Assembly (NCBI GenBank): GCA_028277845.1
Contig: JANQFL010000068.1
Span: 59,518-123,517, forward strand
DNA from: Sneathiellales bacterium
GTDB lineage: Bacteria; Pseudomonadota; Alphaproteobacteria; JANQFL01
Direction of reading: 5' to 3'
DNA length: 64,000 bases
Shown: piece by piece, positions 47,958-58,401 of the stretch
How the letters are laid out: the number at the start of each line of letters is the position of its first letter
Position numbering within the stretch: position 1 is the first letter of the stretch
Notes under the pieces: generated by a model
The model's database searches: none
What the model saw: the letters and a program-made list of their open reading frames with translations, nothing else
What the model was told of the DNA's origin: nothing
Translations under genes and position numbers: made by a program

Positions 47958-48108
47958 TGAGCCGTTATGCGCGTCCGGTGCGCCTGTCAGGTGCGTTTGT
48001 CCGGGCGCCGTGGCGTAGTTCGTGTGCGCACCGGGTGTTGCCCGTTTCGCCCGCGACCTTTCTTCGATGCCCTGATTCTGGTTTGCCGCAATATGTGGAG
48101 TGACAACC

Positions 48109-48783
48109 ATGAATCAGACCGAAAATTCCCCGTCTCTGCTAATGCCGTTCGGTGACCCGTTTCAGCGGGTCGAACGGGCGGTCGCGCACATGCGTGACGG
48201 CGGCGGGGTCCTGGTCGTCGATGACGAGGACCGGGAAAACGAAGGCGATCTGATCTTTCCGGCGGAAACCGTGTCGGTGGATCAGATGGCCATGCTGATC
48301 CGCGAATGCACCGGCATCGTCTGCCTGCCCATGGCGGGGTCGATGCTGGATCATCTGGAACTGCCGCAGATGGTGGCGGACAACACGTCGCGCATGGGCA
48401 CCGCGTTCTCGGTGTCCATCGAAGCCCGCGAGGGCGTGACGACCGGGGTGTCGGCCGCCGACCGGGTGACCACGGTGCGGACCGCCGTCGCCGACGGCAG
48501 CCGGCCCGGCGATCTGGCCCGGCCGGGCCACGTCTTTCCATTGCGTGCCGCCGACGGCGGCGTGTTGGCCCGGCGCGGCCATACGGAGGCGGCGGTCGAT
48601 CTGGCATCCATGGCCGGACACAAGCCGGCGGGCGTGCTGTGCGAACTGACCAATCCGGACGGCACCATGGCGCGGCTGCCGGAAATCGTCGCTTTCGCCG
48701 AGCGGCAAGGCGTTCCGGTGGTCACGGTGGATGATCTGGTGGCCTATCGCGACCGCCGGGGATCCGCGCAACCCGCGGCCTGA
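48109..48783 (+). CDS. ribB: 3,4-dihydroxy-2-butanone 4-phosphate synthase
   Basis: RibB converts ribulose 5-phosphate into the four-carbon unit of riboflavin. The 224-residue protein is the stand-alone form without a GTP cyclohydrolase II domain. The metal and substrate site [18 protein letters not shown] lies near 36-53, and [12 protein letters not shown] holds a catalytic histidine. ATG 48109 has GGAG 9 bases upstream. Expression is under the FMN riboswitch just upstream. It converges on a small copper-chaperone-like gene, with a terminator between them. Confidence 0.96.
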   Translation: MNQTENSPSLLMPFGDPFQRVERAVAHMRDGGGVLVVDDEDRENEGDLIFPAETVSVDQMAMLIRECTGIVCLPMAGSMLDHLELPQMVADNTSRMGTAFSVSIEAREGVTTGVSAADRVTTVRTAVADGSRPGDLARPGHVFPLRAADGGVLARRGHTEAAVDLASMAGHKPAGVLCELTNPDGTMARLPEIVAFAERQGVPVVTVDDLVAYRDRRGSAQPAA

Positions 48784-48793
48784 AAGAACAAAT

Positions 48794-48818
48794 CCCGGCG
48801 GGCGTTGCGTCCGCCGGG
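48794..48818. terminator. Hairpin terminator between ribB and copZ-like gene
   Basis: CCCGGCGG and CCGCCGGG form an 8-bp stem with a 9-base loop between the convergent stops. On the minus strand ATTTGTTCTTT follows, giving a usable terminator for the chaperone gene; on the plus strand the T tract is poor. Confidence 0.65.
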
Positions 48819-48821
48819 TGT

Positions 48822-49028
48822 TCAGGCCTGGCCGAGAAAGTCGAATCCGACCCCTTCGACGGCGGCCTTCACGGCGGTTTCGTCTCCGGCGCTACCCGAC
48901 ACGGAGACGGTTCCGGCGGACAGGTCTACGGCGACGGCGCCGTCCCCGGCCACGGCGGCCACGGCCTTTTCGACCGCATCGACACAATGCTGGCAGCTCA
49001 TGCCGCCTACTTTGAACACACTTTGCAT
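48822..49028 (-). CDS. copZ: Copper chaperone-like HMA domain protein (CopZ-like)
   Basis: The 68-residue protein is a single heavy-metal-associated domain. The metal site is GGMSCQHC near 9-16. The rest has the beta-alpha-beta pattern (VDAVEKAVAAVAG; AGTVSVSGSAG). It probably hands copper(I) to CopA, whose gene lies 1.6 kb away on the same strand across the polysaccharide deacetylase. No promoter of its own was identified. Confidence 0.86.
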   Translation of the reverse strand: MQSVFKVGGMSCQHCVDAVEKAVAAVAGDGAVAVDLSAGTVSVSGSAGDETAVKAAVEGVGFDFLGQA

Positions 49029-49078
49029 AGTAATACTCCCGGCTTCGGGCGAGGTCTAAGCCTTCCGAATGGGAAAGG

Positions 49079-50155
49079 TCAACCGGTCAAATGCGCGCGG
49101 ACGATGGCCGAGATGGGTACCAGGGCGAACCCTTTTTCGACGGCCCGGGGCATCCACTCCTCGAGCGCCTTGAGAGTCGCGGAATGGGGATGGCCGATGG
49201 CGACGGCGAAGCCCCGCTTGGCGGCAATGCGCTCGGTCAAGGCCAGTTGGCCGCGGATCTTGCCGGCATCGATGTCGTGATCGAGAAACACGTCGCGCCG
49301 CGCCCAGGGCACGCCCATCCAGCGGGCCAGGCTGTCGCCGACCGACCCGCCGGCCGTGCGCGAATCGACAAACAACAGCCCCCGCTTCTGCACCTCCGAC
49401 AAAACCAGCGCCATGGCCTCGCTGTCGCGGGTGAAGCGGCTGCCCATATGGTTGTTGATGCCGACATAGCCCTTGAAGCGGGACAGGTTCCAATGCAGCC
49501 GCGCCATCAGTTCCTTTTCCGGCAGCTTGGTCAGCAGGGCCTTGGGGCCGGGATTGATGCCGCTGTCTGTCGGTTCCATGGGCATATGCACCATGAGTTC
49601 GTGGCCGGAGCGGCGGAACATGTCGGCCATGCGCGGCAAATTCTTGACGTACGGCAGCAACGCGAAGGTCACCGGTGACGGCAAGGCATTGAGCCGCTTG
49701 GCGAGAGAACCACTGTTATGCCCGACATCGTCGATGATGACGGCGATCATGGGCCGCCCTTCCACGGCCGGGGCCAACGCCGCGAACTTCAGCCAGGCCG
49801 GCTTGTCCTCGACCTGCACCGCCGGTACGGACTTCGGCGCCGCGGGCGCAGCGGGGGGATCGGCCGGTTTTTGTTCCCGGACCGCCTGCTGGACCGCCTC
49901 AACCTTGCGCATCGCGCTTTCGACGGCGGTCGCCGGCGCATAGCGCGATGCCGGTTCCTCGAACGGCAATGCCTTGGCCGGCTGCGGTTGGTGGGCGGCG
50001 GTGCGGATGCCTTGTTCGACGGTGACCTTGCCCAGACCGATGCCCAGCCCAACGCCGATGACCACGGCCGCGGTGGCCGCCAGGACGACCGGCCATATGG
50101 GCGGTTCGGGCTTGCGGCGGCTGTGCCGGTGTCTGGAATGGCGCTTGGCGGCCAC
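49079..50155 (-). CDS. Divergent polysaccharide deacetylase family protein
   Basis: The 358-residue protein has a basic N-terminus (AAKRHSRHRHSRRKPEPP), a membrane helix near 20-45 (WPVVLAATAAVVIGVGLGIG), then a Pro/Ala-rich linker and the divergent deacetylase domain: MIAVIIDDVGHNSGSLAKRL, SPVTFALLPYVKNLPRMADM and VFLDHDIDAGKIRGQLALTE. Such proteins are usually encoded near copper or envelope genes in Alphaproteobacteria and have no fixed substrate. It separates the copper chaperone-like gene from the cueR/copA pair. Confidence 0.85.
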   Translation of the reverse strand: MAAKRHSRHRHSRRKPEPPIWPVVLAATAAVVIGVGLGIGLGKVTVEQGIRTAAHQPQPAKALPFEEPASRYAPATAVESAMRKVEAVQQAVREQKPADPPAAPAAPKSVPAVQVEDKPAWLKFAALAPAVEGRPMIAVIIDDVGHNSGSLAKRLNALPSPVTFALLPYVKNLPRMADMFRRSGHELMVHMPMEPTDSGINPGPKALLTKLPEKELMARLHWNLSRFKGYVGINNHMGSRFTRDSEAMALVLSEVQKRGLLFVDSRTAGGSVGDSLARWMGVPWARRDVFLDHDIDAGKIRGQLALTERIAAKRGFAVAIGHPHSATLKALEEWMPRAVEKGFALVPISAIVRAHLTG

Positions 50156-50276
50156 GGGTATCCTCGCTGAATCACGACAAGCGATGAGTGTACCACAGGG
50201 CCGGCGTCACCGCTGCGCCCGTTGTAACGCGCGCGGCCGGTGGGAGCAATCCGCCGGTACGGTTAACGGGCCGCGG

Positions 50277-50675
50277 TCAGGTCTCCGGCGCGTCGCCGGC
50301 CAGGTCGTCGAGGATGGGACAATCGGGGCGGTCGTCGCCATGGCACTTGGCGATCAGATGGGCAAGCGTCGTGCGCATGGACTCGAGTTCCGCCACCTTC
50401 TGGTCGATACGGTCGATGGTCCGCCGGGCAATGGCGCGCACGTCGGCGCTGGCGCGGCTGCGGTCGTGGTAGAGGCTGAGCAGCTTGGCCACCTCCTTGA
50501 CGGAAAATCCGAGGCTGCGGGCCCGGGCGATGAACTTCAGCGTCTGGACGTCGGTGTCGCGGAAGGCCCGGTAACCGTTGCCGCTACGCAAGGGGCTGAT
50601 CAGTCCGATATCTTCGTAATAGCGGATGGTCTTGGCGCCCAGGCCGGAGGCCTCCGCGGCTTCGCCGATGTTCAC
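50277..50675 (-). CDS. cueR: MerR family copper-responsive regulator (CueR-like)
   Basis: The 132-residue protein has the MerR helix-turn-helix ([31 protein letters not shown]) and a C-terminal [11 protein letters not shown], the Cys-x7-Cys metal site of CueR. The dimerisation helix has Ser where divalent-metal sensors have Cys, as in copper(I) sensors. GTG 50675 has AGGAGG 6 bases upstream, and the GTG overlaps the copA stop, so copA and cueR are translationally coupled. It should activate the copA promoter at 53201-53231. Confidence 0.93.
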   Translation of the reverse strand: MNIGEAAEASGLGAKTIRYYEDIGLISPLRSGNGYRAFRDTDVQTLKFIARARSLGFSVKEVAKLLSLYHDRSRASADVRAIARRTIDRIDQKVAELESMRTTLAHLIAKCHGDDRPDCPILDDLAGDAPET

Positions 50676-53173
50676 GATGGACCTCCTGAACGGTCGTGCT
50701 GCGGTTGCCAACCCCGCAGCAACAGGGAATTGCTGACCACGCTGACGCTTGAAAAGGCCATGGCCGCCCCGGCGATGACCGGGTTGAGCAGACCCAGCGC
50801 GGCCAGCGGTATGCCGATGACGTTGTAGATAAACGCCCAGAACAGGTTCTGGCGGATTTTCCGGTAGGTCGCCCGGCTGACGTCCAGGGCCGCCGGAACC
50901 ATGGCCGGATCGCTGCGCATCAGGGTAATGCCGGCGGTCTCCATGGCCACGTCCGACCCCGCCCCCATGGCGATGCCGATATCCGCCGCGGCCAATGCGG
51001 GCGCATCGTTGACGCCGTCGCCGACCATGGCGACCACCCGGTCCGGGCCTTGCAGATCTTCGATTTTGTGGGCCTTCTGGTCGGGCAGAACCTCCGCCTC
51101 GACCTGCGAGACCCCGACCTGGGACGCGATCGCATCGGCCGTGCGCCGGTTGTCGCCGGTCAGCATCACCGTCGCCAGGCCGCGCCGGCGCAGCTCGCCG
51201 ACCGCTTCCGCCGACGTCTCCCGGGGCTGGTCGGAGACCGCGATGGCGCCCAGCAACTGGCCGTCCGTGTCGCCACGCTTGCCACGGGCGATCCACATGA
51301 CCGTTTTGCCGTCGGTCTCCAGCCGTTCGGCCGTTTTCTCGGACCGGGTCATGTCCAAAGAACGGTCCGCCATCAACCGGCGGCTGCCGATGAGGTGTTC
51401 CACGCCGCCGATCTCGGCGCGCGCGCCCCGCCCCGGGATGGCCTCGAACCCGTCCGGCCGGGTCACCGGGATGCCGCGGGTCTCGGCTTCCGCCAGGACG
51501 GCGGCGGCGAGCGGGTGTTCGCTGCCGGTTTGGATCGCCGCGGCAATCGCCAGAATGTCGGCCTCTTCGCCTTGCAGGGCCACGATGTCCGTCACCCTCG
51601 GCTTGCCCCGGGTCAATGTGCCGGTCTTGTCGAACACCACGGTATCCACGTGATGGGCGCGCTCCAGGGCATCGGCGTCGCGGATCAATATGCCGGCGCG
51701 GGCGGCGGCGCCGGTGCCGACCATGATGGCGGTCGGCGTCGCCAGCCCCAATGCACAGGGACAGGCAATGACCAGCACCGAAACGGCGTTTATCAGGCTG
51801 GCCGCCAGATCGCCGCTCCACAGCATCCAGCCGGCGAAGGTCAATACGGCGATGGCCACGACGACCGGCACGAAGACCGCCGAAATGCGGTCCACCAGCC
51901 GCTGCACCGGTGCCTTGGACGACTGCGCGCCGGAGACCATGCGGATGATGCGGGTGAGCGTCGTGCCCTCACCGGCCGCCGAGACCCGTACTTCGATCAG
52001 CCCGGCCCCGTTGATGGCGCCGCCGGTGACCGGGTCACCCACCTGTTTTGCCACCGGCATGCTTTCGCCCGTGAGCAGGGACTCGTCGGCCTGCGTGCGG
52101 CCCGACAGGATGGCGCCGTCCACCGGAAACCGTTCGCCGGGGCGCACGACGACGGTTTCGTTCAAGCCGACGGCCGCGGCCGGCACGGCGATTTCCCGGC
52201 CATCCCGCAGGACGTTGGCGGTTTCGGGCCGCAAATCCATCAGCGCGCGGATGGCCGAAGCGGTCGATCGCTTGGCCTTGCTTTCGAAATACTTGCCCAG
52301 CAGGACCAGCGTGATGACCACCGCGGCGGCTTCGAAGTAGAGATGGCCGGTGCCGTACCGTGGAAAGAACAAAAGGAAAACACTGAATCCGTACGCCGCC
52401 GACGTGCCCAAGGCGACCAACAGATCCATGTTGCCGGACCCCGCTCTCAGCGCCTTTGCCGCGGCCACGTAGAACCGGGCGCCGATGACGAATTGTACCG
52501 GCGTGGTCAGCAACCACTCGCCCCAGCCGGGGATCCTGAACGTCACGCCGGAGAGCTGCAGCACCATCTGGACGACCAAGGGCGCGGTCAGAGCGGCGGA
52601 AACGGCCAAAATCCAGCGTTCCCGGCGCAACCGGGCCTCGGCCTCCTCGGCCAGTTTCCGGTCCCGGGCGCTGTCGCCGGTCAACAAGGTCGCCTGATAG
52701 CCGGCCTTTTCCACGGCGTCCACGATATCGCCGGCCTTGGCGACGCCGCTCACCAGCGATACGGACGCACGATCCGATGCCAAATTGACGGACACGCTCT
52801 CGATGCCGGCCACGGCGGACAAGGCCTTTTCCACCCGCCCGGCGCAGGTGGCGCAGGTCATACCGGTGATTTCCAGTTCGCGCGTTTCCCGCGGGACATG
52901 GAAACCGGCCTGTTCGATGGCCTCGGCAAAGTCCACCGGTCCCGTGCCACCGGCCCGGTAATCGACCTCGGCCTCTTCGGTCGCGAGATTGACCCGGGCA
53001 TCGGCAACCCCGTCGACCCGTTTCAAAACCCGTTCCACCCGCGCCGAACAGGCCGCGCAGGTCATGCCCTGCACCGGCAGCACAATCGAATCGGGACGAA
53101 CGCCGGACTTCAAGTCCGGCGATTGCGTATCGCGCTGCGGGCCGCTCTGTATGACGGACGTAGACGAATTCAT
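50672..53173 (-). CDS. copA: Copper-exporting P1B-type ATPase
   Basis: CopA exports copper(I) from the cytoplasm using ATP. The 833-residue protein has two N-terminal HMA domains ([17 protein letters not shown] and [17 protein letters not shown]), eight helices, the metal-site CPC in [15 protein letters not shown], phosphorylation motif [13 protein letters not shown], the nucleotide-binding HP in [10 protein letters not shown] and the hinge [20 protein letters not shown]. It precedes cueR on the same strand. A CueR-type promoter lies directly upstream. Confidence 0.98.
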   Translation of the reverse strand: MNSSTSVIQSGPQRDTQSPDLKSGVRPDSIVLPVQGMTCAACSARVERVLKRVDGVADARVNLATEEAEVDYRAGGTGPVDFAEAIEQAGFHVPRETRELEITGMTCATCAGRVEKALSAVAGIESVSVNLASDRASVSLVSGVAKAGDIVDAVEKAGYQATLLTGDSARDRKLAEEAEARLRRERWILAVSAALTAPLVVQMVLQLSGVTFRIPGWGEWLLTTPVQFVIGARFYVAAAKALRAGSGNMDLLVALGTSAAYGFSVFLLFFPRYGTGHLYFEAAAVVITLVLLGKYFESKAKRSTASAIRALMDLRPETANVLRDGREIAVPAAAVGLNETVVVRPGERFPVDGAILSGRTQADESLLTGESMPVAKQVGDPVTGGAINGAGLIEVRVSAAGEGTTLTRIIRMVSGAQSSKAPVQRLVDRISAVFVPVVVAIAVLTFAGWMLWSGDLAASLINAVSVLVIACPCALGLATPTAIMVGTGAAARAGILIRDADALERAHHVDTVVFDKTGTLTRGKPRVTDIVALQGEEADILAIAAAIQTGSEHPLAAAVLAEAETRGIPVTRPDGFEAIPGRGARAEIGGVEHLIGSRRLMADRSLDMTRSEKTAERLETDGKTVMWIARGKRGDTDGQLLGAIAVSDQPRETSAEAVGELRRRGLATVMLTGDNRRTADAIASQVGVSQVEAEVLPDQKAHKIEDLQGPDRVVAMVGDGVNDAPALAAADIGIAMGAGSDVAMETAGITLMRSDPAMVPAALDVSRATYRKIRQNLFWAFIYNVIGIPLAALGLLNPVIAGAAMAFSSVSVVSNSLLLRGWQPQHDRSGGPS

Positions 53174-53180
53174 ATAGACA

Positions 53181-53195
53181 TTCCTAAAACTGGAA
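53181..53195 (-). promoter_or_regulatory. Second CueR-like dyad near the copA ribosome site
   Basis: On the minus strand TTCCAG-TTT-TAGGAA lies 30 bases downstream of the promoter dyad. The first half is identical to it; the second matches 4 of 6 bases. It overlaps the AGGA ribosome site of copA. Confidence 0.45.
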
Positions 53196-53200
53196 CCTTT

Positions 53201-53231
53201 TAGATAAAGTTTCCAGAAACTGGAAGGTCAA
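53201..53231 (-). promoter_or_regulatory. copA: CueR-type promoter of copA
   Basis: On the minus strand TTGACC (-35) and TATCTA (-10) are separated by 19 bases. The spacer contains the perfect dyad TTCCAG-TTT-CTGGAA (53211-53225). This is the layout of CueR-activated promoters; copper-bound CueR would untwist it. It drives copA and cueR. Confidence 0.85.
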
Positions 53232-53350
53232 GGGGAGCCGGAATTTCTTGTATTCCTTTCTTGACGTGTTCTCATACTCCTGATTACCTCGGAACACTTT
53301 CCGCGCCACCCCTCACGCACCTCATCAGATATTTATTGCAAGAACTTGAT

Positions 53351-53923
53351 ATGTTTATCGTTATCGACAACTACGATAGCTTCACATACAACCTGGTTCA
53401 CTATCTTGGGGAGTTGGGTGCGGAGACGCGTGTCTACCGTAACGACCGCATCGCCGTGGACGACGTATTGTCGCAGGCGCCCGAAGGCGTGATCCTCTCC
53501 CCCGGTCCGTGCGATCCCGACAAAGCCGGTATTTGCCTCGAAATGGTGGAGAAAGGCGCGGATAAGCTGCCGATCCTGGGGGTTTGTCTCGGCCATCAGT
53601 CGATCGGCCAGGCATTCGGCGGCAGTGTCGTTCGATCGCCCAACATGATGCATGGTAAACTCAGTCCGGTGACGCACCGGAACTCCGGGGTGTTTTCCGG
53701 CTTGCCGTCGCCGTTCGAAGCCACGCGCTATCACTCTTTGATGGTGAGCCGGGAAAACCTGCCGGAATGCCTGGACATTACGGCCGAAAGCGATGACGGT
53801 GTGATCATGGGCCTGGCGCACAAATCCTTGCCCATACACGGCGTGCAATTCCATCCGGAAAGCATTGCTTCAGAACACGGTCACGCTTTGCTGCGCAATT
53901 TCCTCGAATTAGCGGCGTCGTAA
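53351..53923 (+). CDS. trpG: Anthranilate synthase component II (glutamine amidotransferase)
   Basis: TrpG supplies ammonia from glutamine to TrpE. The 190-residue protein has the triad nucleophile Cys in [16 protein letters not shown] and the His/Glu pair in [16 protein letters not shown]. It starts with [19 protein letters not shown], as the family does. The reading frame extends 30 codons upstream without coding character. It is the first gene of trpG-trpD-trpC-moaC-moeA. A TTGACG in the preceding region (53262) may be part of its promoter. Confidence 0.97.
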   Translation: MFIVIDNYDSFTYNLVHYLGELGAETRVYRNDRIAVDDVLSQAPEGVILSPGPCDPDKAGICLEMVEKGADKLPILGVCLGHQSIGQAFGGSVVRSPNMMHGKLSPVTHRNSGVFSGLPSPFEATRYHSLMVSRENLPECLDITAESDDGVIMGLAHKSLPIHGVQFHPESIASEHGHALLRNFLELAAS

Positions 53924-53953
53924 GGCCGGAGACGACAGACACGGAGGGCGTGC

Positions 53954-55000
53954 GTGAGTAACGACATGAATGAATTCAAGCGCTTGGTGGGCGTCGTGGC
54001 AAACGGGACCACTTTGTCGTTTGAAGAGGCTCGAACCGCCTTCGATATCATGATGTCCGGCGACGCGACACCGTCGCAAATGGGGGCGTTTCTGATGGCC
54101 CTGCGCCTGCGCGGCGAGACCATCGACGAAATTTCCGGCGGCGCCATGACCATGCGCGAAAAGGCCTTGCCCATTACCGCACCCGCCGGTGCGATCGATG
54201 TCGTCGGCACCGGGGGTGATGGGACCGGAACCTTCAACATCTCCACCGGCACCAGCATGGTTGTGGCCGCCTGCGGTGTCCCGGTCGCCAAACACGGCAA
54301 TCGTGCGGCGTCCTCGAAATCCGGCGCCGCCGACGTTTTGATGGCCCTGGGCGTCAACATCGACTGCGCCATGCCGTTGCTGGAGAAGGCGCTGAGGGAA
54401 TGCGGGCTCTGTTTCATGATGGCGCCCCGTCACCATGGCGCCATGCGCCATGTGGGAGGTACCCGCGTCGAAATGGGCACGCGGACGATTTTCAATCTAC
54501 TCGGGCCCCTCTCCAATCCGGCGGGAGTCAGCCGGCAACTGATGGGCGTATTCGCCCGAGAATGGGTCGAACCGTTGGCCCATGTGCTGAAAAAGCTGGG
54601 TTCCGAACGGGTCTGGGTGGTGCATGGTTCCGATGGATCGGATGAAATGACCACGACCGGTCCGACCCACGTGGCGGAACTGAAGGACGGAGAAGTCTCG
54701 ACCTTTGACGTCACGCCCGAGGAAGCCGGTCTTCCCCTCGCCCAACCGGCCGATTTGAAGGGCGGTGACGCGGAAACCAACGCTTTGGCCATCACCGCCA
54801 TGCTCGATGGCCATCCTGGCCCGTATCGGGACGTGGTCCTGTACAATTCCGCCGGCGCGCTCGTCATAGCCGGCAAGGCCGACAGCTTGAAGGATGGTGT
54901 TAAGATGGCGTCCGAAGCTATTGATTCCGGTAAGGCCCGCGCCGTTCTTGACGGTCTGATCGCCGTCAGTCTCGAACCCGACCCGAGCGAAGAAACGTAA
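53954..55000 (+). CDS. trpD: Anthranilate phosphoribosyltransferase
   Basis: TrpD joins anthranilate to phosphoribosyl pyrophosphate. The 348-residue protein has the PRPP site [33 protein letters not shown] and the metal-binding acidic patch near GGDAETNAL. Translation starts at GTG 53954 with GGAGG about 7 bases upstream. It follows trpG after 30 bases and precedes trpC by 4 bases. Confidence 0.97.
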   Translation: MSNDMNEFKRLVGVVANGTTLSFEEARTAFDIMMSGDATPSQMGAFLMALRLRGETIDEISGGAMTMREKALPITAPAGAIDVVGTGGDGTGTFNISTGTSMVVAACGVPVAKHGNRAASSKSGAADVLMALGVNIDCAMPLLEKALRECGLCFMMAPRHHGAMRHVGGTRVEMGTRTIFNLLGPLSNPAGVSRQLMGVFAREWVEPLAHVLKKLGSERVWVVHGSDGSDEMTTTGPTHVAELKDGEVSTFDVTPEEAGLPLAQPADLKGGDAETNALAITAMLDGHPGPYRDVVLYNSAGALVIAGKADSLKDGVKMASEAIDSGKARAVLDGLIAVSLEPDPSEET

Positions 55001-55004
55001 ATCG

Positions 55005-55820
55005 ATGAGTGACGTCCTAAACCGCATTTGCGCCGACAAGCATGCCTTTGTCGCCGGCCGCAAGGCCGCTCGGCCCTTGCCGGAGGTGACCGAATTGGCC
55101 CGGTCGGCATCGCCGACCCGCGGATTCAAGGCGGCGCTGGACGCCAAGGTACAATCGGGTGGTTGGGGCCTGATCGCCGAAATCAAGAAAGCGTCGCCGT
55201 CCAAAGGCTTGATTCGGGAGGACTTCGACCCGCCCACCCTGGCGCAAGCCTACGCGGCCGGTGGTGCGGCCTGCCTGTCGGTTTTGACGGACGAGCCGTA
55301 TTTCCAGGGTTCGGACGACTATCTGGCGGCTGCCCGTGCGGCGGTGGACTTGCCGGTGTTGCGCAAGGACTTCATGCTCGAACCCTACCAAGTGGTCGAA
55401 TCCCGCGCCCTCGGCGCCGATTGTATCCTGATCATCATGGCGGCGCTCTCGGATCAGCAAGCCGGCGAGCTCATTCACGTGGCGGCCGAATGGAGCATGG
55501 ACGTCCTCGTCGAGGTGCATGACCTGGAGGAAATGCGGCGCGCCGTCGATCTATCCCCCAGTATGATCGGGATAAATAACCGTAATCTCAAAACGTTAGA
55601 CGTTGATATTGCCATATCGGAAGAATTATCCGCCATGATCCCGGGCAGCGTAACGGCAGTCAGCGAAAGCGGCCTCTATACGCCCGACGATCTTGCGCGG
55701 ATGGAGCGAAGCGGCTTTTCCTGCTTCCTTGTCGGCGAATCGCTGATGCGCCAAAACGACGTGCAGGCGGCCACCGAAACCCTTCTGACCCGTCCCGCCG
55801 CCGTGGCGGCCGACGCCTAG
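55005..55820 (+). CDS. trpC: Indole-3-glycerol phosphate synthase
   Basis: TrpC closes the indole ring in tryptophan synthesis. The 271-residue TIM barrel has [19 protein letters not shown] with the catalytic lysine, [27 protein letters not shown] and the phosphate-binding [13 protein letters not shown] and AVSESGL. No PRAI (TrpF) domain is fused. It lies 4 bases after trpD and 12 bases before moaC. Confidence 0.97.
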   Translation: MSDVLNRICADKHAFVAGRKAARPLPEVTELARSASPTRGFKAALDAKVQSGGWGLIAEIKKASPSKGLIREDFDPPTLAQAYAAGGAACLSVLTDEPYFQGSDDYLAAARAAVDLPVLRKDFMLEPYQVVESRALGADCILIIMAALSDQQAGELIHVAAEWSMDVLVEVHDLEEMRRAVDLSPSMIGINNRNLKTLDVDIAISEELSAMIPGSVTAVSESGLYTPDDLARMERSGFSCFLVGESLMRQNDVQAATETLLTRPAAVAADA

Positions 55821-55832
55821 CAAGGAACGATT

Positions 55833-56309
55833 ATGGGCAAACTGACCCACTTCGACGCGGATGGCCAGGCGGTCATGGTCGACGTCGGTGCCAAGGATGT
55901 CACCGAACGCACCGCAACCGCCCAAGGCAGCGTCGTCATGCAGCCTGAAACCTTGACGCTGGTCATGAAAGGCAAGGCCAAGAAAGGCGATGTCCTGGGC
56001 GTGGCCCGGCTTGCCGGCATCATGGCGGCCAAACGCACGGCGGATCTGATCCCGTTGTGTCATCCTCTGGGATTAACGTCTGTCTCCGTCGAATTGACCT
56101 GTGATCCGGACCGCAACGCCGTCGACATTTCCGCCACTTGCAAGCTCAAGGGCCGAACCGGTGTGGAAATGGAAGCGCTGACCGCCGTCAGCGTTGCCGC
56201 CTTGACGGTATATGACATGTGCAAGGCCGTGGATCGCGGCATGACCTTGACCGATATTCGCCTGACCGAAAAATCGGGTGGAAAATCAGGAGATTACAAA
56301 GCGTCATGA
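55833..56309 (+). CDS. moaC: Cyclic pyranopterin monophosphate synthase
   Basis: MoaC makes cyclic pyranopterin monophosphate, the first isolable molybdopterin precursor, with MoaA. The 158-residue protein has the signatures [18 protein letters not shown] and [20 protein letters not shown] with the catalytic lysine following (CKAVDRGM). It overlaps moeA by 4 bases (ATGA). Confidence 0.97.
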   Translation: MGKLTHFDADGQAVMVDVGAKDVTERTATAQGSVVMQPETLTLVMKGKAKKGDVLGVARLAGIMAAKRTADLIPLCHPLGLTSVSVELTCDPDRNAVDISATCKLKGRTGVEMEALTAVSVAALTVYDMCKAVDRGMTLTDIRLTEKSGGKSGDYKAS

Positions 56310-57520
56310 TTTCGGTGGATGAAGCCCGCCAACGGGTCGTTTCTCCCTTGTCCGCCGTTTCGACCGAGACGGTTTCACTCGATCTGGCCTTGGGCCGCGT
56401 CCTGGCGGCCGACGTGATTTCACGGCGCACGCAGCCGCCCGTTGCCGTTTCCGCCATGGACGGTTACGCGGTCCGAGCCGCCGATGTCGCCACTGTCCCG
56501 ATGGAACTGCAGCAAATCGGCGAAGCCCCGGCCGGCGGCGCCTATGAAGGCACCGTCGGCGCCGGCCAGACGGTGCGTATTTTCACCGGCGGCCCCGTGC
56601 CGGCCGGCGCCGACGCCATCGTCATCCAGGAAAACACCGAACGCGACGGGGACCGGATCCGTATCCTGAAAAGCGCCGGAACCGGCGCGGATATCCGCGA
56701 AGCCGGGCTGGATTTCCGGGCCGGCGATGTCGGTCTGCATGCCAACCGGCGCCTGACAGTGCGCGACGTCGGCCTGGCAGCGGCCATGGACGTGCCTTGG
56801 CTGGCGGTGCGGCGGCGGCCGCGGGTGGCGATTTTGGCCACGGGTGACGAATTGGTGCGGCCGGGTGAACCCATCGGGCCCAATCAGATCGTCAGTTCCA
56901 ACTCGCTGGCGGTGGCTGCGTTCGTTCGGTCCTGTGGCGGCGAGGCCATCGATCTGGGCATCGCCCGAGACAATCGGGAATCGCTGCAGTCCATGGCGGC
57001 CGGCGCACAGGGTGCCGATCTGTTGATCACCATTGGCGGCGCGTCCGTGGGCGATCATGACCTGATCCAATCGGTTTTGGGGGACAACGGCCTCCAAGTG
57101 GATTTCTGGAAGGTGGCGATGCGGCCCGGAAAACCTCTGGTTTCGGGCCGAATTGGCGACACGGCCATGCTGGGCCTGCCCGGAAACCCGGTATCCGCCC
57201 TGGTTTGCAGCCTTTTGTACGTCAAACCCGCCATCGATGCCCTGCTCGGGTTGCCTTTGCAGGGGCTGCCGACACAGAGCGCCGCATTAGGGGCCGATCT
57301 TGGCGAAAACGGTGTTCGCCAGGACTATATCCGTGCAACCCTCAAGCACGGTGACGACGGCCTTCCCGTGGTCACGCCGTTCGCCAAACAGGACAGTTCC
57401 ATGCTGTCCCGTATCGCCGCGTCGGACTGTCTGATCGTCCGGCTGCCCCATGCGCCCGCGGCGGCAAAAGGCGCAACGGTGGACATCATCCGCCTGGATC
57501 TGGACCCGCTTCACTACTAA
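56306..57520 (+). CDS. moeA: Molybdopterin molybdotransferase
   Basis: MoeA inserts molybdate into adenylylated molybdopterin. The 404-residue protein has the N-terminal domains with [27 protein letters not shown] and [13 protein letters not shown], and the MoCF-like domain with [13 protein letters not shown] and [17 protein letters not shown] 56306 overlaps the moaC stop. lexA follows after about 155 bases and has its own promoter. Confidence 0.97.
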   Translation: MISVDEARQRVVSPLSAVSTETVSLDLALGRVLAADVISRRTQPPVAVSAMDGYAVRAADVATVPMELQQIGEAPAGGAYEGTVGAGQTVRIFTGGPVPAGADAIVIQENTERDGDRIRILKSAGTGADIREAGLDFRAGDVGLHANRRLTVRDVGLAAAMDVPWLAVRRRPRVAILATGDELVRPGEPIGPNQIVSSNSLAVAAFVRSCGGEAIDLGIARDNRESLQSMAAGAQGADLLITIGGASVGDHDLIQSVLGDNGLQVDFWKVAMRPGKPLVSGRIGDTAMLGLPGNPVSALVCSLLYVKPAIDALLGLPLQGLPTQSAALGADLGENGVRQDYIRATLKHGDDGLPVVTPFAKQDSSMLSRIAASDCLIVRLPHAPAAAKGATVDIIRLDLDPLHY

Positions 57521-57614
57521 CAAAACGCCGTCAAACAGGCCGTCCTGTTGTCGATTTGCTACAGTGTGTAGATTCCTATGGGATTTTGTCCCCAAAGGCC
57601 TTGACGATACATGA

Positions 57615-57629
57615 GAACCAAACTAGAAC
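57615..57629 (+). promoter_or_regulatory. lexA: LexA box (SOS operator)
   Basis: GAAC-CAAACTA-GAAC is an exact alphaproteobacterial SOS box (GAAC-N7-GAAC). It lies 46 bases before the lexA ATG, consistent with autorepression. Confidence 0.88.
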
Positions 57630-57675
57630 ATGTGTATTCGTTTCGCTTTTGTTCTATATATAGAGGGACGGCCCC

Positions 57676-58401
57676 ATGCTGACGAAAAAGCAGCACGAAC
57701 TTCTGGCCTTTATCCAGTCGAGACTGGAAAAAACGGGAGTTTCTCCCTCTTTCGATGAAATGAAGGATGCCCTCAATCTCAAATCCAAGTCGGGCATCCA
57801 CCGCCTGATCACCGGACTTGAGGAACGCGGCTTCATTCGGCGCTTGCCGCACCGGGCACGGGCCCTCGAGGTCTTGAAACTGCCCGATTCCGCCTTGCCG
57901 AACGACAAACAGTTGTCGGACCGCCCGGCGGGGTCGTTTTCACCCAGTGTCATCCGGCCCAATTTCGGTGAACGAACGTCGCCGCCGCAGGCGCGTTCGG
58001 CCAGCGAAGCCATGGGGGAAGCGGTCAGTCTGCCGCTTTACGGCAAGATTGCCGCAGGTACGCCGATCGAAGCGCTGCGCGATCATTCCAACTCCATCGA
58101 CGTGCCGAGCACGTTGCTGACCCGGGGTGAACATTACGCCCTTACGGTCGAAGGCGATTCCATGATCGGCGCAGGCATCCACGACGGCGACACGGTCGTC
58201 ATCGAACGCTGCTCGACCGCCGACAACGGCAGCATCGTCGTCGCCTTGATCGATGAACAGGAAGTCACCCTGAAACGGCTGCGCAAGAAAGGCAACTCGG
58301 TGGCACTCGAAGCCGCCAACGAAGCCTACGAAACCCGCATTTTCGGACCCGACCGGGTCAAACTGCAAGGCCGGTTGGTCGGGCTGTTGCGCACCTACTG
58401 A
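57676..58401 (+). CDS. lexA: SOS repressor LexA
   Basis: LexA represses the SOS regulon until RecA-stimulated self-cleavage. The 241-residue protein has the winged helix in residues 1-60 and a self-cleavage bond at Ala127-Gly128 (KIAAGTP). The catalytic pair is Ser162 (EGDSMIGAG) and Lys200 (EVTLKRL). An SOS box lies upstream. Its stop overlaps the convergent comEC end by 7 bases. Confidence 0.97.
   Translation: MLTKKQHELLAFIQSRLEKTGVSPSFDEMKDALNLKSKSGIHRLITGLEERGFIRRLPHRARALEVLKLPDSALPNDKQLSDRPAGSFSPSVIRPNFGERTSPPQARSASEAMGEAVSLPLYGKIAAGTPIEALRDHSNSIDVPSTLLTRGEHYALTVEGDSMIGAGIHDGDTVVIERCSTADNGSIVVALIDEQEVTLKRLRKKGNSVALEAANEAYETRIFGPDRVKLQGRLVGLLRTY

Noticed and set aside
53240..53350. A Trp leader peptide or attenuator before trpG
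   Set aside because: No run of Trp codons and no terminator/antiterminator hairpins were visible in the leader.
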